DNA from: Bacteroidota bacterium
Lineage (GTDB): Bacteria > Bacteroidota > Bacteroidia > UKL13-3
Direction: 5' to 3'
NCBI GenBank assembly: GCA_947464275.1
Contig: CANHVU010000023.1
Location: forward strand, 1 to 56,956
DNA: 56,956 nucleotides
Both the position numbers and the translations under genes were made by a program. Shown here piece by piece: positions 43,912 to 52,142 of this stretch (position 1 is the stretch's first letter; each line of letters opens with the position of its first letter). The notes under the pieces were generated by a model. That model ran no database searches. It was not told where the DNA came from and was given only the letters and a program-made list of their open reading frames with translations.

Positions 43912-43935
43912 TGCTTTTGTTTCTGCTTCGTTCAT
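43912..43935 (-). pseudogene. Remnant of an hsdR-type gene start
   Basis: ATG at 43935 begins MNEAETKA followed at once by a stop. The first six codons equal the start of HsdR and resemble the small gene at 42143. It marks an abandoned hsdR or HsdR-like start downstream of hsdS. Confidence 0.55.
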
Positions 43936-43964
43936 ATTTTATTGGCTTTCCAATCAAATACTAA

Positions 43965-44216
43965 TTACAGCTTTTTCTTATCTTTGATTAATTCTCTTGC
44001 AATTTTGCAAACCTCAAATTTTTCTAATTTAATACAATCTTCCTCAATTATTTCTAATGCTTCTGGGTTAAGTTGGTTTAAAATGCTTTTTATCTGTAAA
44101 TATGGTAGGTTTGCTATTGGTTCAATATCCTCAATTATTTTATCTATCAAATATCTATCAATTCTGGCAGCAAATTGTTCACCTGATTCATTACTGCGCC
44201 TTTCAAAAGTTTTCAT
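43965..44216 (-). CDS. Small helical protein of unknown function, hsdS-linked
   Basis: 83 residues, charged and predicted all-alpha (GEQFAARIDRYLIDKIIEDI, IEEDCIKLEKFEVCKIAREL). No recognised family. It begins 23 bp after the hsdS stop and ends before the remnant hsdR start, so it sits between the specificity gene and the inserted HTH/Doc pair. Composition and length fit a real small gene, perhaps a regulator of the RM operon, but that is a guess. Confidence 0.5.
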   Translation of the reverse strand: MKTFERRSNESGEQFAARIDRYLIDKIIEDIEPIANLPYLQIKSILNQLNPEALEIIEEDCIKLEKFEVCKIARELIKDKKKL

Positions 44217-44239
44217 AATTCTAATTTTTTTTTCAATTA

Positions 44240-45427
44240 TTAAATAACAGCATTTAAATTCAACTCCCCACTAAATGCCTTTTGCAAAATACTTTTTTTC
44301 AACTCTTCTAAATCATTTATTTTTTGCAGATAAATGGCTTCTAATTTCTTTGTTTCGGCTGATAACGCATCAAGTTTTTGAACGATTTTGTTTTGTTCTT
44401 TTAATGGCGGAATATTAATTTTAAAATCCAAAACAGCATTCATATTTGCTCTCGGCAAAGTTGCGCCAGTCCATGTTGCATTTATTTTTTTCATTGTTTC
44501 AGCAGCGATTAACCATCTAAATAAAAATCCTCTATCCAAAACACTCTTCTTTGGTTTTATAGGAAAAATTTCGGTTGAACAATGTCCTTCAAAATCTGGT
44601 AACAAAACTTTGTTTAGATAAGGACGTAGCCTTCCGTATAGTACATGGTCATTATTGAAATAAAAAGTTAAACTCTTCATACTTCTTGGTTCAAATGGTC
44701 CAATAAAAATCCCAGTGTTAGATTGAATATCTTCAAGCCCAACATAAGGCAAGTCATCTCTTTTATTTGAATTTTTATCATACTCACAGACCTCCCCCAA
44801 TGTTTTCTCTTCCCAACCATCAACTTTATTTTCAAAAACTCCTTGCAAATAACTTTCAAAAAGTTCTTTGGCGTTTTTGAGGTTTTGTTCGGCATTGGTT
44901 TTTGCCTTGGCTATGGTAGCAAAGGCTTCATCTAATATGGCTACGATGCGTTGTTGCTCTGGAAGGGGTGGTAGTGGGATTTCAATATCTTTCGCCCTGC
45001 TTATTGTTAAAGTACCAACCGTAGCACCCATTGAACCATCCATAACTTGAGCCAATATAGAGTCTGCTTTAAAGGCATATTCAATATATCGGGAATTAAC
45101 CTTACCTGAGTTTTCAAACCATAAAACAGATGCATCTTTGAAATAGAATTTATCAGAATCTTTAACTAAATAACATTGTCCTAAAGTTCCAACGGCAGAA
45201 ACAATAATATCGCCAGTCTTTGGGGCTCCTTTTTCTTTAGTAAATTGCTCATATAACTCTTCGCTAATAAATAATTCATTTTCTACTATTCCATCTTTTG
45301 CAAGTTTAACAACTTCTCTAGCTCTATAAAATGGAATACCACTAGACTTCCAATCTGCTTGATGAACTCTACGACTTGATTTAACATCAAATAATTGAGA
45401 CAACTTTTTTATCTCCCAACCTTTCAT
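44240..45427 (-). CDS. hsdS: Type I restriction-modification specificity subunit
   Basis: 395 residues with the two-fold layout of HsdS: target-recognition domain 1 (about 1-140), a conserved coil starting IPLPPLPEQQRIVAILDEAF, domain 2 (about 205-330), and a second coil starting INIPPLKEQNKIVQKLDAL. The two domains each read one half of a bipartite sequence, which cannot be predicted here. The start ATG overlaps the hsdM stop (ATGA), coupling translation. An 89-bp direct copy of its 3' end lies 483 bp downstream, evidence of duplication or recombination at this gene. Confidence 0.95.
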   Translation of the reverse strand: MKGWEIKKLSQLFDVKSSRRVHQADWKSSGIPFYRAREVVKLAKDGIVENELFISEELYEQFTKEKGAPKTGDIIVSAVGTLGQCYLVKDSDKFYFKDASVLWFENSGKVNSRYIEYAFKADSILAQVMDGSMGATVGTLTISRAKDIEIPLPPLPEQQRIVAILDEAFATIAKAKTNAEQNLKNAKELFESYLQGVFENKVDGWEEKTLGEVCEYDKNSNKRDDLPYVGLEDIQSNTGIFIGPFEPRSMKSLTFYFNNDHVLYGRLRPYLNKVLLPDFEGHCSTEIFPIKPKKSVLDRGFLFRWLIAAETMKKINATWTGATLPRANMNAVLDFKINIPPLKEQNKIVQKLDALSAETKKLEAIYLQKINDLEELKKSILQKAFSGELNLNAVI

Positions 45428-46884
45428 ATCAGTTCTAAAATTGAGTTTAAAATATCGGCACTTTCTTCGTCCAAGGCTTTCATTTCTTCTAATATTTGTT
45501 GCGGTTGGCGCAAAGCAGCTTCTTCTTTTTTGTTAGGGTTTTTAGCGCTTAGGTCGTAAGTAGAATTGGCTTCGACAAGCTCAGCCACCGATACACTCCA
45601 AGAGTTTTCGCTATCTGCTTTTGTTTTTTGTAATGCTACAAAATCGGCTAAATCTTTTTCGTTTAGTGCATTGGTCTTACCTAAGTTTCTATCTAAGTTC
45701 AATTGGTAAAACCAAACCTTTTTGGTAGCACTTCCTTTTTCAAAAAACAATACCACTGTTTTTACTCCCGCTCCTGTAAAGGTTCCGCCTGGTAAATCTA
45801 AAACGGTATGTAGGTTACAACTTTCTAATAACTGCTTGCGCAATGCCACAGATGCGTTATCTGTATTGCTTAAAAAGGTGTTTTTAATTACCACAGCAGC
45901 TTTACCACCCGCCTTTAGTATTTTAATAAAATGTTGTAAAAATAAAGAAGCAGTTTCTCCCGTTTTAATAGGAAAGTTTTGTTGTACTTCTGCTCGTTCT
46001 TTACCACCAAACGGAGGGTTAGCCAATACAATGTCATATCGGTCTTTTTCTTGTATGTCGGCTAAGTTTTCGGCAAGTGTATTGGTATGTATAATGTTGG
46101 GTGCTTCTATGCCATGAAATATCATATTCATGGTACCAATAATATATGCCAACGATTTTTTTTCTTTACCGTAAAAGGTATGTTTTTGTAAGGTGGTTAC
46201 ATCAGTTGTGGTTAGTTTTTTACTGTTTTGTAAATAAGTAAATGCCTCGCACAAAAAACCAGCACTACCTACCGCACCATCGTATATTTTGTTGCCAATT
46301 TCGGGAGCTACTACTTTTACAATAGTAGTAATCAAGGGTCTAGGCGTGTAGTATTCGCCACCATTGCGCCCTGCATTACCCATATTCTGAATTTTAGATT
46401 CATACAAATGGCTCATTTCGTGCTTTTCGGCATGTGTTCTAAAACGCAATTCATCAATTCGGTTAATTACTTCGCGTAAGTTATAACCGCTTTGTATGCG
46501 GTTTTTTAGTTCGCTAAATATTTCCCCTATTTTATATTCAATGGTATCCGCACTCTCGGCTTCTGCCTTAAACTTTTTAAGGTAAGGGAATAACTTTATG
46601 TTTACAAAATCGGCAAGGTCATCTCCAGTTAAAGCTTTGTGGTGGTCTAGTTTTCCATCCTTGTCTTTAGGAGCAGCCCACACATGCCATTGGTATTCAT
46701 TATCAAGTAGTGGTTTATAAACTTTACCTGTTAGTTCAGCAGCGGTGGCTTTATCATTTTCTAAATCAGCTAAATATTTTAAAAACAATACCCATGATGT
46801 TTGCTCTACGTAATCTAATTCACTTCCACAACCAGCATCTTTATGCAGTATATCATCTATATTTTTAAAAGTTTGTTCAAACAT
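45424..46884 (-). CDS. hsdM: Type I restriction-modification methyltransferase subunit
   Basis: 486 residues. An N-terminal helical domain (FEQTFKNIDDILHKDAGCGS) precedes the N6-adenine methyltransferase core with GAVGSAGFLCEAF (motif I region, SAM binding) and ANPPFGGKER (catalytic motif IV). It methylates adenines in the sequence chosen by HsdS and, with HsdR, forms the restriction complex. A dispersed repeat (45564-45590) is inserted in frame near residue 435 and encodes SVAELVEAN, apparently tolerated. First gene of the RM operon; its upstream 145 bp hold no clear consensus promoter. Confidence 0.95.
   Translation of the reverse strand: MFEQTFKNIDDILHKDAGCGSELDYVEQTSWVLFLKYLADLENDKATAAELTGKVYKPLLDNEYQWHVWAAPKDKDGKLDHHKALTGDDLADFVNIKLFPYLKKFKAEAESADTIEYKIGEIFSELKNRIQSGYNLREVINRIDELRFRTHAEKHEMSHLYESKIQNMGNAGRNGGEYYTPRPLITTIVKVVAPEIGNKIYDGAVGSAGFLCEAFTYLQNSKKLTTTDVTTLQKHTFYGKEKKSLAYIIGTMNMIFHGIEAPNIIHTNTLAENLADIQEKDRYDIVLANPPFGGKERAEVQQNFPIKTGETASLFLQHFIKILKAGGKAAVVIKNTFLSNTDNASVALRKQLLESCNLHTVLDLPGGTFTGAGVKTVVLFFEKGSATKKVWFYQLNLDRNLGKTNALNEKDLADFVALQKTKADSENSWSVSVAELVEANSTYDLSAKNPNKKEEAALRQPQQILEEMKALDEESADILNSILELI
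45564..45590 (-). repeat. Dispersed repeat inserted in frame within hsdM
   Basis: On the minus strand ATCGGTGGCTGAGCTTGTC followed by GAAGCC matches the intergenic hairpin repeat at 23286 at 18 of 19 positions. It is translated as SVAELVEA in HsdM. Confidence 0.7.
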
Positions 46885-47029
46885 TAATTTTCCTTTTTGT
46901 CAGTTGGTAAAGGTAATAATTTGGTTGAAAGTTTAAATATGAAGTTGGAGTATAAATTTGGTGGATTTGGGTAACATAATGGACATTTTTTAAAATTTAT
47001 TTTTTAGTTGCAAAATTTTATCAAACTGG

Positions 47030-47617
47030 TTATTTATTTAATAAGGTTTTTAAAACTTCATTTCTGTAATTCTCTTGGCTAATGTGGTAACTATAATGCT
47101 TTACCTTTTTAATTGTGTATTTCTGACGAAAATGTTTATTTAGTATATTAAATGTTACTTTTCCAAAAGCAATAATCAATGGGTTAGCGCATCTTAAGTC
47201 TTCAATTTCCTTTTCGAATTTCTTTACGTTCTCTAATTCAAATTCTTGGTTGTTATTAAGAAACTGTAAAACATTTCCCGATGTTTTTTCTTCAAAGTCC
47301 TTTATTATATCAGTCATATATGCGCCATAAAACTCAGTATCTCGAAACGCATATCTTATTTTATAATCTTGTCCTTGAGGTCTATAGTCATGAAAGTTTA
47401 CAAATGCTTTTTTTTCAATAGTCCTTGAGAAATTTAGCCCGACCATAATTACATTTGGATTAAGGGTCTCGAGTAAATTTGGGTTCTTGTTAAAATCAAA
47501 AATACTCATGTCGCCTATGTTCGATTTTGCTTTTATATCTTCATTTGCCCAAATTGCCCAACTTGCATATTCACCGTATTTCGCCTCTATTTCTTTGTAA
47601 TGTTCTTTTGTTATCAT
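47030..47617 (-). CDS. Uracil-DNA-glycosylase-superfamily-like protein
   Basis: 195 residues from the ATG at 47617 (MITKEHYKEIEAKYGEYASW); a longer frame to 47710 lies in sequence that looks like leader. Visible blocks are VIMVGLNFSR (like the GxNP motif A of UDG-fold enzymes), NFHDYRP, GAYMTDIIKDF, LIIAFGKVTFNIL and a late HYSYH at the place of the family's HPS motif. The catalytic Asp/Asn cannot be fixed. It follows the ATPase-methyltransferase gene by 116 bp on the same strand, suggesting a two-gene unit. A base-excision or nucleotide-recognition role is inferred from fold resemblance only. Confidence 0.5.
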   Translation of the reverse strand: MITKEHYKEIEAKYGEYASWAIWANEDIKAKSNIGDMSIFDFNKNPNLLETLNPNVIMVGLNFSRTIEKKAFVNFHDYRPQGQDYKIRYAFRDTEFYGAYMTDIIKDFEEKTSGNVLQFLNNNQEFELENVKKFEKEIEDLRCANPLIIAFGKVTFNILNKHFRQKYTIKKVKHYSYHISQENYRNEVLKTLLNK

Positions 47618-47733
47618 ATCTATTTTTTTATAATGATTAATTGCTAAATGAAATTTGTGAAGTAAAATGCTAAAACTGTCTGCCTCAACTAAAATTGAAA
47701 CGAAATACAAAAGCTCATTTAAACATAAAATTG

Positions 47734-49860
47734 TTAATTTCTTTTGGATGCTATTAGCAGTTTCTTTTTTTCTTGCATTTGTTCATTTAATTTTTTTTGT
47801 GCAAATTTTGAGTTGATATGCAATTGTGAAAGAAATGCTGATAGTCGTCCTTTTTTATTACTAATAACTTCATTGTCTGTATTAATGCGAAGTTGATAAA
47901 TTTTGTCTAGGGTATTTTTTTCCACGTTTTGCATGGTCAACAAAACGTCTCCAATAGTTATATGCCTAAGGTTACTTTTAGGTATTAATATACAAGTTAT
48001 GTTCTCATTTTTGTCTTTATATTTCAGCTGAGCAGGTTTATTGTCTAAACCAAACAAAACTTTCAATTCGTTTTCATCCAATAACAAGAAACCAGTTGAA
48101 CCAATTAGCTCTCCTTTTCTGAGACTTTTGGCTTCAATAATTATTAAGTTACCATCGTCTTTTAATGAATCAATAATTCGATTAATTGCTGGAACCCATT
48201 CATTAATATCAATTTCGTGCAATACGTTACATAAGACTACAAAATCAAAGGACTTTTCTGTTAATTCAGCATAAGATCCAACAATTTTGGAAATTCCTTT
48301 TGCTTTTAAATCAATATGTAATTCAACATTAGGTTCTAATGCTGAATATTCTATAGCATTTCTAAATTTTTTATCACGATTTGCCTGCTCATAGAGGCGA
48401 CCTTTCCCTGCACCGAAATCAAGTAAAAGGGATTTTTTATTGTCTTCTTTTGCATTTATTATTTCTTTTAAAGACTGAATTTGTGGGTCATTTTCTTTCG
48501 CAACTTCAATCACATCCGGATTTGTAAAACACTCAATCATAAATTGCACATAAGTCCAATCATAAATTGAATTCAAAAATTCATTTAACTTCAAAACTCT
48601 TTCTTCAATTTTCATTAATTCCGCCAATGCCTCACGTTGAATTGTATTTGAAGGGTGCTTTATTAGTCCATCTTTAACCATGAATACTTCATCGTAGTTT
48701 AAATGAGAGAGAATATTTAAAGAGTGTGTTGCAATGTACAGTTGCCCATTATCTTCAATAATATTTTTAATTCCATTAATTAAGTCTATCTCAGCGTCTG
48801 GATGAAGATGTAACTCTGGCTCGTCAATGATTAATATACTGTCTCTAAGCCTTATGCTTTTATTTTGAGACATTAAAAAGAACATTAAAACATAAGCAAA
48901 GAGTGTTTTTTCTCCATCAGAAAATTCTGTATAATTAAATTCTCTTTTGTTTATTTTCCAAATACCTGCTTGTAAACTTTTAACACCATTATCAGTGACG
49001 CTCCTTTCTACATTTTTTATTTCCCACTCGAGTGTTTTACCAAAAATATTTTCAAAAATCTCTTTTAATGCTACAAACCTTTCATAAGATTTTCTCTTGT
49101 TGAATTTTTCAACGTCACCAAGACAATCTATCCAATCGGATACAAGCTGATGAGGCAACTTCCTTAAAAATCGTAATGAACTTTTATAAATACTTCCTAA
49201 TTCATTGTAAACTAATTGTTCAGTCACACTCTCTACTAATTGTTCAAATGAATTTACTTCCTCATCATTGTCCAAAACAACATCTTGCAATTGTCTTATT
49301 TGAGTATAGTTTACGCGTTTTACGTAATTGCTATGAAGTTCAGAAATTAATGGACGAATTTCGTCAATTATTAATTTTATGTTTTGATAAGGAGATTGTT
49401 GCTGTATTGGTAATTGCTGCCTTTGATTATTTAAACCGTTTTTGATTATAGTTAAATTATCATCTGATTGATTAATTACCTTAATGGAATGTTCCATTTG
49501 TGAAATTTCTCTTCTCAATCGTTGCCGTTTTGACCTTAATTCTGTATCTGCTGGATTAACCTTAATTAACAAATCTATCTCCTCCATCTCAATTATCATT
49601 ATTGCCAATTCCTTATTTGGTTCGAGTTTCATAATTGCTTGCCTAATCTTAATAGGTAGATTTGTAATGTTACCCTTGATAATGTTATTAAGGGTAATAA
49701 TGGATGAAATATTTGCTTCAATAAAATTTAAAATTCTTGATTTACCTGAACCATTTTTCCCAACAAGTGCAACAACTTTATCTAAGCGCGATAAGTTAAT
49801 TTCTTGAAGTCCGACTGTTGATGTTTGACTATATTCTAGTTTTACTTTGTTAATTCTCAT
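47734..49860 (-). CDS. AAA/ABC-type ATPase fused to SAM-methyltransferase-like domain
   Basis: 708 residues. An N-terminal ABC/SMC-like ATPase has Walker A GKNGSGKS (34-41), an inserted coiled coil (about 95-200), the signature FSDGEKTLFAY (about 313), Walker B ILIIDEPELHLHPD (about 340) and the H-loop YIATHS. Residues about 470-610 form a class-I methyltransferase-like fold: LLLDFGAGKGRL (motif I), YSALEPN (acidic strand 2), and FDFVVLCNVLHEIDINEW. A short helical C-terminus follows. ATPases of this kind (OLD, AbiEii-partner and related groups) are common in phage defence; fusion to a methyltransferase-like domain is unusual to me. It lies beside the RM operon and a glycosylase-like gene. 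Confidence 0.8.
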   Translation of the reverse strand: MRINKVKLEYSQTSTVGLQEINLSRLDKVVALVGKNGSGKSRILNFIEANISSIITLNNIIKGNITNLPIKIRQAIMKLEPNKELAIMIIEMEEIDLLIKVNPADTELRSKRQRLRREISQMEHSIKVINQSDDNLTIIKNGLNNQRQQLPIQQQSPYQNIKLIIDEIRPLISELHSNYVKRVNYTQIRQLQDVVLDNDEEVNSFEQLVESVTEQLVYNELGSIYKSSLRFLRKLPHQLVSDWIDCLGDVEKFNKRKSYERFVALKEIFENIFGKTLEWEIKNVERSVTDNGVKSLQAGIWKINKREFNYTEFSDGEKTLFAYVLMFFLMSQNKSIRLRDSILIIDEPELHLHPDAEIDLINGIKNIIEDNGQLYIATHSLNILSHLNYDEVFMVKDGLIKHPSNTIQREALAELMKIEERVLKLNEFLNSIYDWTYVQFMIECFTNPDVIEVAKENDPQIQSLKEIINAKEDNKKSLLLDFGAGKGRLYEQANRDKKFRNAIEYSALEPNVELHIDLKAKGISKIVGSYAELTEKSFDFVVLCNVLHEIDINEWVPAINRIIDSLKDDGNLIIIEAKSLRKGELIGSTGFLLLDENELKVLFGLDNKPAQLKYKDKNENITCILIPKSNLRHITIGDVLLTMQNVEKNTLDKIYQLRINTDNEVISNKKGRLSAFLSQLHINSKFAQKKLNEQMQEKKKLLIASKRN

Positions 49861-50605
49861 TGCTTTACTCTTTATATATTTGTTTCTAATTTACAATTTG
49901 TTGTCAATAATATATACTATTTTAGACTGACCACTAACTAACTATAACAAGGAGTTTTCACCTAAAAACTTTCCCAAATAGCTAATTGTGCTATTTTGAA
50001 TAAACTTTAAATTATTTTTCCTTCTCACAAACTTATCCATTACCCACATTAAACCAAATTAATTATACAAATGGTGGTAAACAAAAAAAATCCCTTCAAA
50101 TAACTTTGCTTGAGAGGATTTATAGTGTTATGTTATGCTTTGTTTAAACTGGTTTCTAGTTCCGATATTTTGCCTTTTTCTATAGTATTATGTAATTTTG
50201 AGGTTAGTTGGCCTATTAATTAAAACCAAAAGGCGCAATAAAAAATAGTTTACACAAAACCTAGTGTTGATTACAAGAGAAAATATAGAAAAGGCCATAT
50301 CCGCAATCGTATAAGCACTAAAAAGGATGCTATGAAAATTAAAAATTGTTCAAGGTATTATTACCAAACTAGAGGTAAATACAGTTGTAAAAAATAATAT
50401 ATAGTTCCATAAACTTTTTCGCAAGCCTGCGAAACATAAATTAATAAATCATTTACATTTTTTAGGATGCTAAGTTGGTCTAGTAAAATAAAAAGCGAAG
50501 TTGAAACTGATTGGAAAAACTCAAATTTCATTTAATTTGCAATTGCTGTAATATAAAAAAAGATAAATTCAGTTTGATAATTTAATTGAAAAAATATAAA
50601 ATAAT
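49861..50605. other. Interval without intact genes
   Basis: 745 bp. It holds one terminator-like hairpin (50086-50121) and a K/R/Y-rich open stretch without a proper start (about 50236-50397, containing KYRKGHIRNRISTKK and SRYYYQTRGKYSC), possibly a gene remnant. Otherwise AT-rich with no clear signal. Confidence 0.5.
50083..50121 (-). terminator. Terminator-like hairpin without a nearby upstream gene
   Basis: Arms AAATCCCTTCAA (50088-50099) and TTGAGAGGATTT (50110-50121) pair at 10 of 12 positions. On the minus strand a run of eight T follows. No intact minus-strand gene feeds it, so it may be left from a deleted gene. Confidence 0.5.
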
Positions 50606-51670
50606 ATGCCACATAAATACGATTTAACAATTTTAAATTGCGCACACTCTATTTATAATTTATTTGAAGCTGAAATTGATATCCTCAAGCCTAATTCATA
50701 TAAACTTAAACAAAGACTACGTGAATATGTTAACGGAAACCTATATCCAACTAAAAAAATTGAAATAACATCATTTAGTTATTATTCAAAACTTCAAAAT
50801 TATTACCAGCTAAAGTTAAATGGAGTTGATTTTGAAAATTTAAATTTAAAATCAAAATTCTCCTATGCCGAAATTGAAAAAATTGAAGAATTAATATTGA
50901 ATAGTGGTTTAGGCGCAGATAATATTACTCTCGAAGAGCTTTTTAAACAATTATTTGACCATTATTTTTTAGCCTTCATCACTGTAATTATTAAAAATGA
51001 AATTGAAAACCCTATTTATGATAAAAACAGAATACTACTATTAGAGTTCCAGAAAAAGATTAACAGTATAAATGAAATTGCTTTTATAGAAAATACAGAA
51101 CTATATTTTACTTTTTTAATTCTTTTGATGTCTGATTATGGTGTGTTATATATTGAAGATATACTGAATCATCATTTGAATAAAACTGCTAACAAAAATG
51201 ATTTTGTAAAAAGTTTAACAAAACACATAATACTTATACCAGAACCATTACAAGATGATAAAATTTTGAATCAAATAAATTTATGGGTAAAATCTAATCA
51301 AGATAGCGATGGTACAGTAAAACCCAAAAGCGAATTGCTAACCTTTGAAAACAACTTTGATAATATTAAACCAACTGATATTTACAAACACTTTAAAGCT
51401 GGTTTAGTTGAGAAAAAATATTTAACCGAACAGCAATTGAATATGTATTTGAAAGCCGCATTTGAATTGAAAACAATACCTGAAACACTTTTTAAAATCA
51501 AAGATGCTCCTAACAAGGCAACTATTGAAGCCGTATTTTACACATACTATAAAAATGTGGCTGGTAAAATTCACGGCAGGCAAAACCAATATGCAGCACT
51601 GTTAGGTGATTATTTTGAGGGTTACAAAACCTCCACAGTAAGCACTAATTTTAGCAAGTCAGTTTACTAA
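50606..51670 (+). CDS. Conserved mobile-element protein of unknown function
   Basis: 354 residues, soluble and mostly helical. The C-terminal quarter (DIYKHFKAGLVEKKYLTEQQ, then LNMYLKAAFEL...TIEAVFYTYYKNVAGKIHGR) resembles, from memory, a domain in proteins that precede excisionase/RepA genes in Bacteroidota elements; similarity to the RteC regulator is possible but not convincing. No catalytic motif is seen. It is the first gene of the plus-strand replication module and its stop codon lies inside the first unit of the ACTAA repeat array. A regulatory role is a guess. Confidence 0.6.
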   Translation: MPHKYDLTILNCAHSIYNLFEAEIDILKPNSYKLKQRLREYVNGNLYPTKKIEITSFSYYSKLQNYYQLKLNGVDFENLNLKSKFSYAEIEKIEELILNSGLGADNITLEELFKQLFDHYFLAFITVIIKNEIENPIYDKNRILLLEFQKKINSINEIAFIENTELYFTFLILLMSDYGVLYIEDILNHHLNKTANKNDFVKSLTKHIILIPEPLQDDKILNQINLWVKSNQDSDGTVKPKSELLTFENNFDNIKPTDIYKHFKAGLVEKKYLTEQQLNMYLKAAFELKTIPETLFKIKDAPNKATIEAVFYTYYKNVAGKIHGRQNQYAALLGDYFEGYKTSTVSTNFSKSVY

Positions 51671-51721
51671 TTTACTACTAATTTATTACTAATATTACTA
51701 AATCCATACTAACATTACTAA
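51663..51721. repeat. Helically phased TTACTAA iteron array
   Basis: Six ACTAA cores begin at 51666, 51677, 51688, 51697, 51708 and 51717, spaced 11, 11, 9, 11 and 9 bp; most are preceded by TT or AT. They lie on one face of the helix upstream of the HTH-repA-primase genes, fitting binding sites for a cooperative protein. Confidence 0.65.
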
Positions 51722-51785
51722 CCTCTTTATGAGGGTTTAAAATCAATTTTCCTTTGTTAAAAGTTTTAAAAAAAACACTAATAAA

Positions 51786-52139
51786 ATGGAAAATTTAAAA
51801 GAGGGTTTAACCCTAGAAACATTACCTAAAGCCTTTACGCTCCTTTCAAATGAAGTAAGCGAAATAAAAAGGCTATTACTTGAAAGGAGTAACGAACAAC
51901 CAACCGAAACCGACCGTTGGTTTGACCTCAACGAACTTTGCCAGTACCACCCCGACAAGCCCAGCAAACCTACAGTTTACGGCTGGGTAAACGCTGGTAC
52001 TATTCCTGTACACAAAGGTTGTAAAAAGTTGAGGTTTCTAAAATCGGAAATTGATAACTGGTTAAGGCAAGGCAGAAAAAAGACGTTGTCAGAAACAGCC
52101 AGCGAAGCAGAAAAGTATTGTAAAACTAAAAAGTGGTAA
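51786..52139 (+). CDS. Excisionase-like helix-turn-helix protein
   Basis: 117 residues. After a short coil (LLSNEVSEIKRLLLE) residues 45-95 form a MerR/Xis-type HTH: WFDLNELCQYHPDKPSKPTV followed by YGWVNAGTIPVHKGCKKLRF and LKSEIDNWL. Such proteins occur just upstream of RepA-like ATPases in Bacteroidota mobilizable elements and may control excision or replication. The RepA-like gene starts 3 bp after its stop. The phased TTACTAA array immediately upstream is a candidate binding site. Confidence 0.8.
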   Translation: MENLKEGLTLETLPKAFTLLSNEVSEIKRLLLERSNEQPTETDRWFDLNELCQYHPDKPSKPTVYGWVNAGTIPVHKGCKKLRFLKSEIDNWLRQGRKKTLSETASEAEKYCKTKKW

Positions 52140-52142
52140 GCT

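Noticed and set aside
43776-44347. Invertible hsdS shufflon
   Set aside because: The two hsdS copies are in direct, not inverted, orientation, the second has no recognition domain, and no local invertase gene is present.
50236-50397. Small K/R/Y-rich gene
   Set aside because: The frame has no proper start codon for most of its length and no recognisable family; kept only as a possible remnant.
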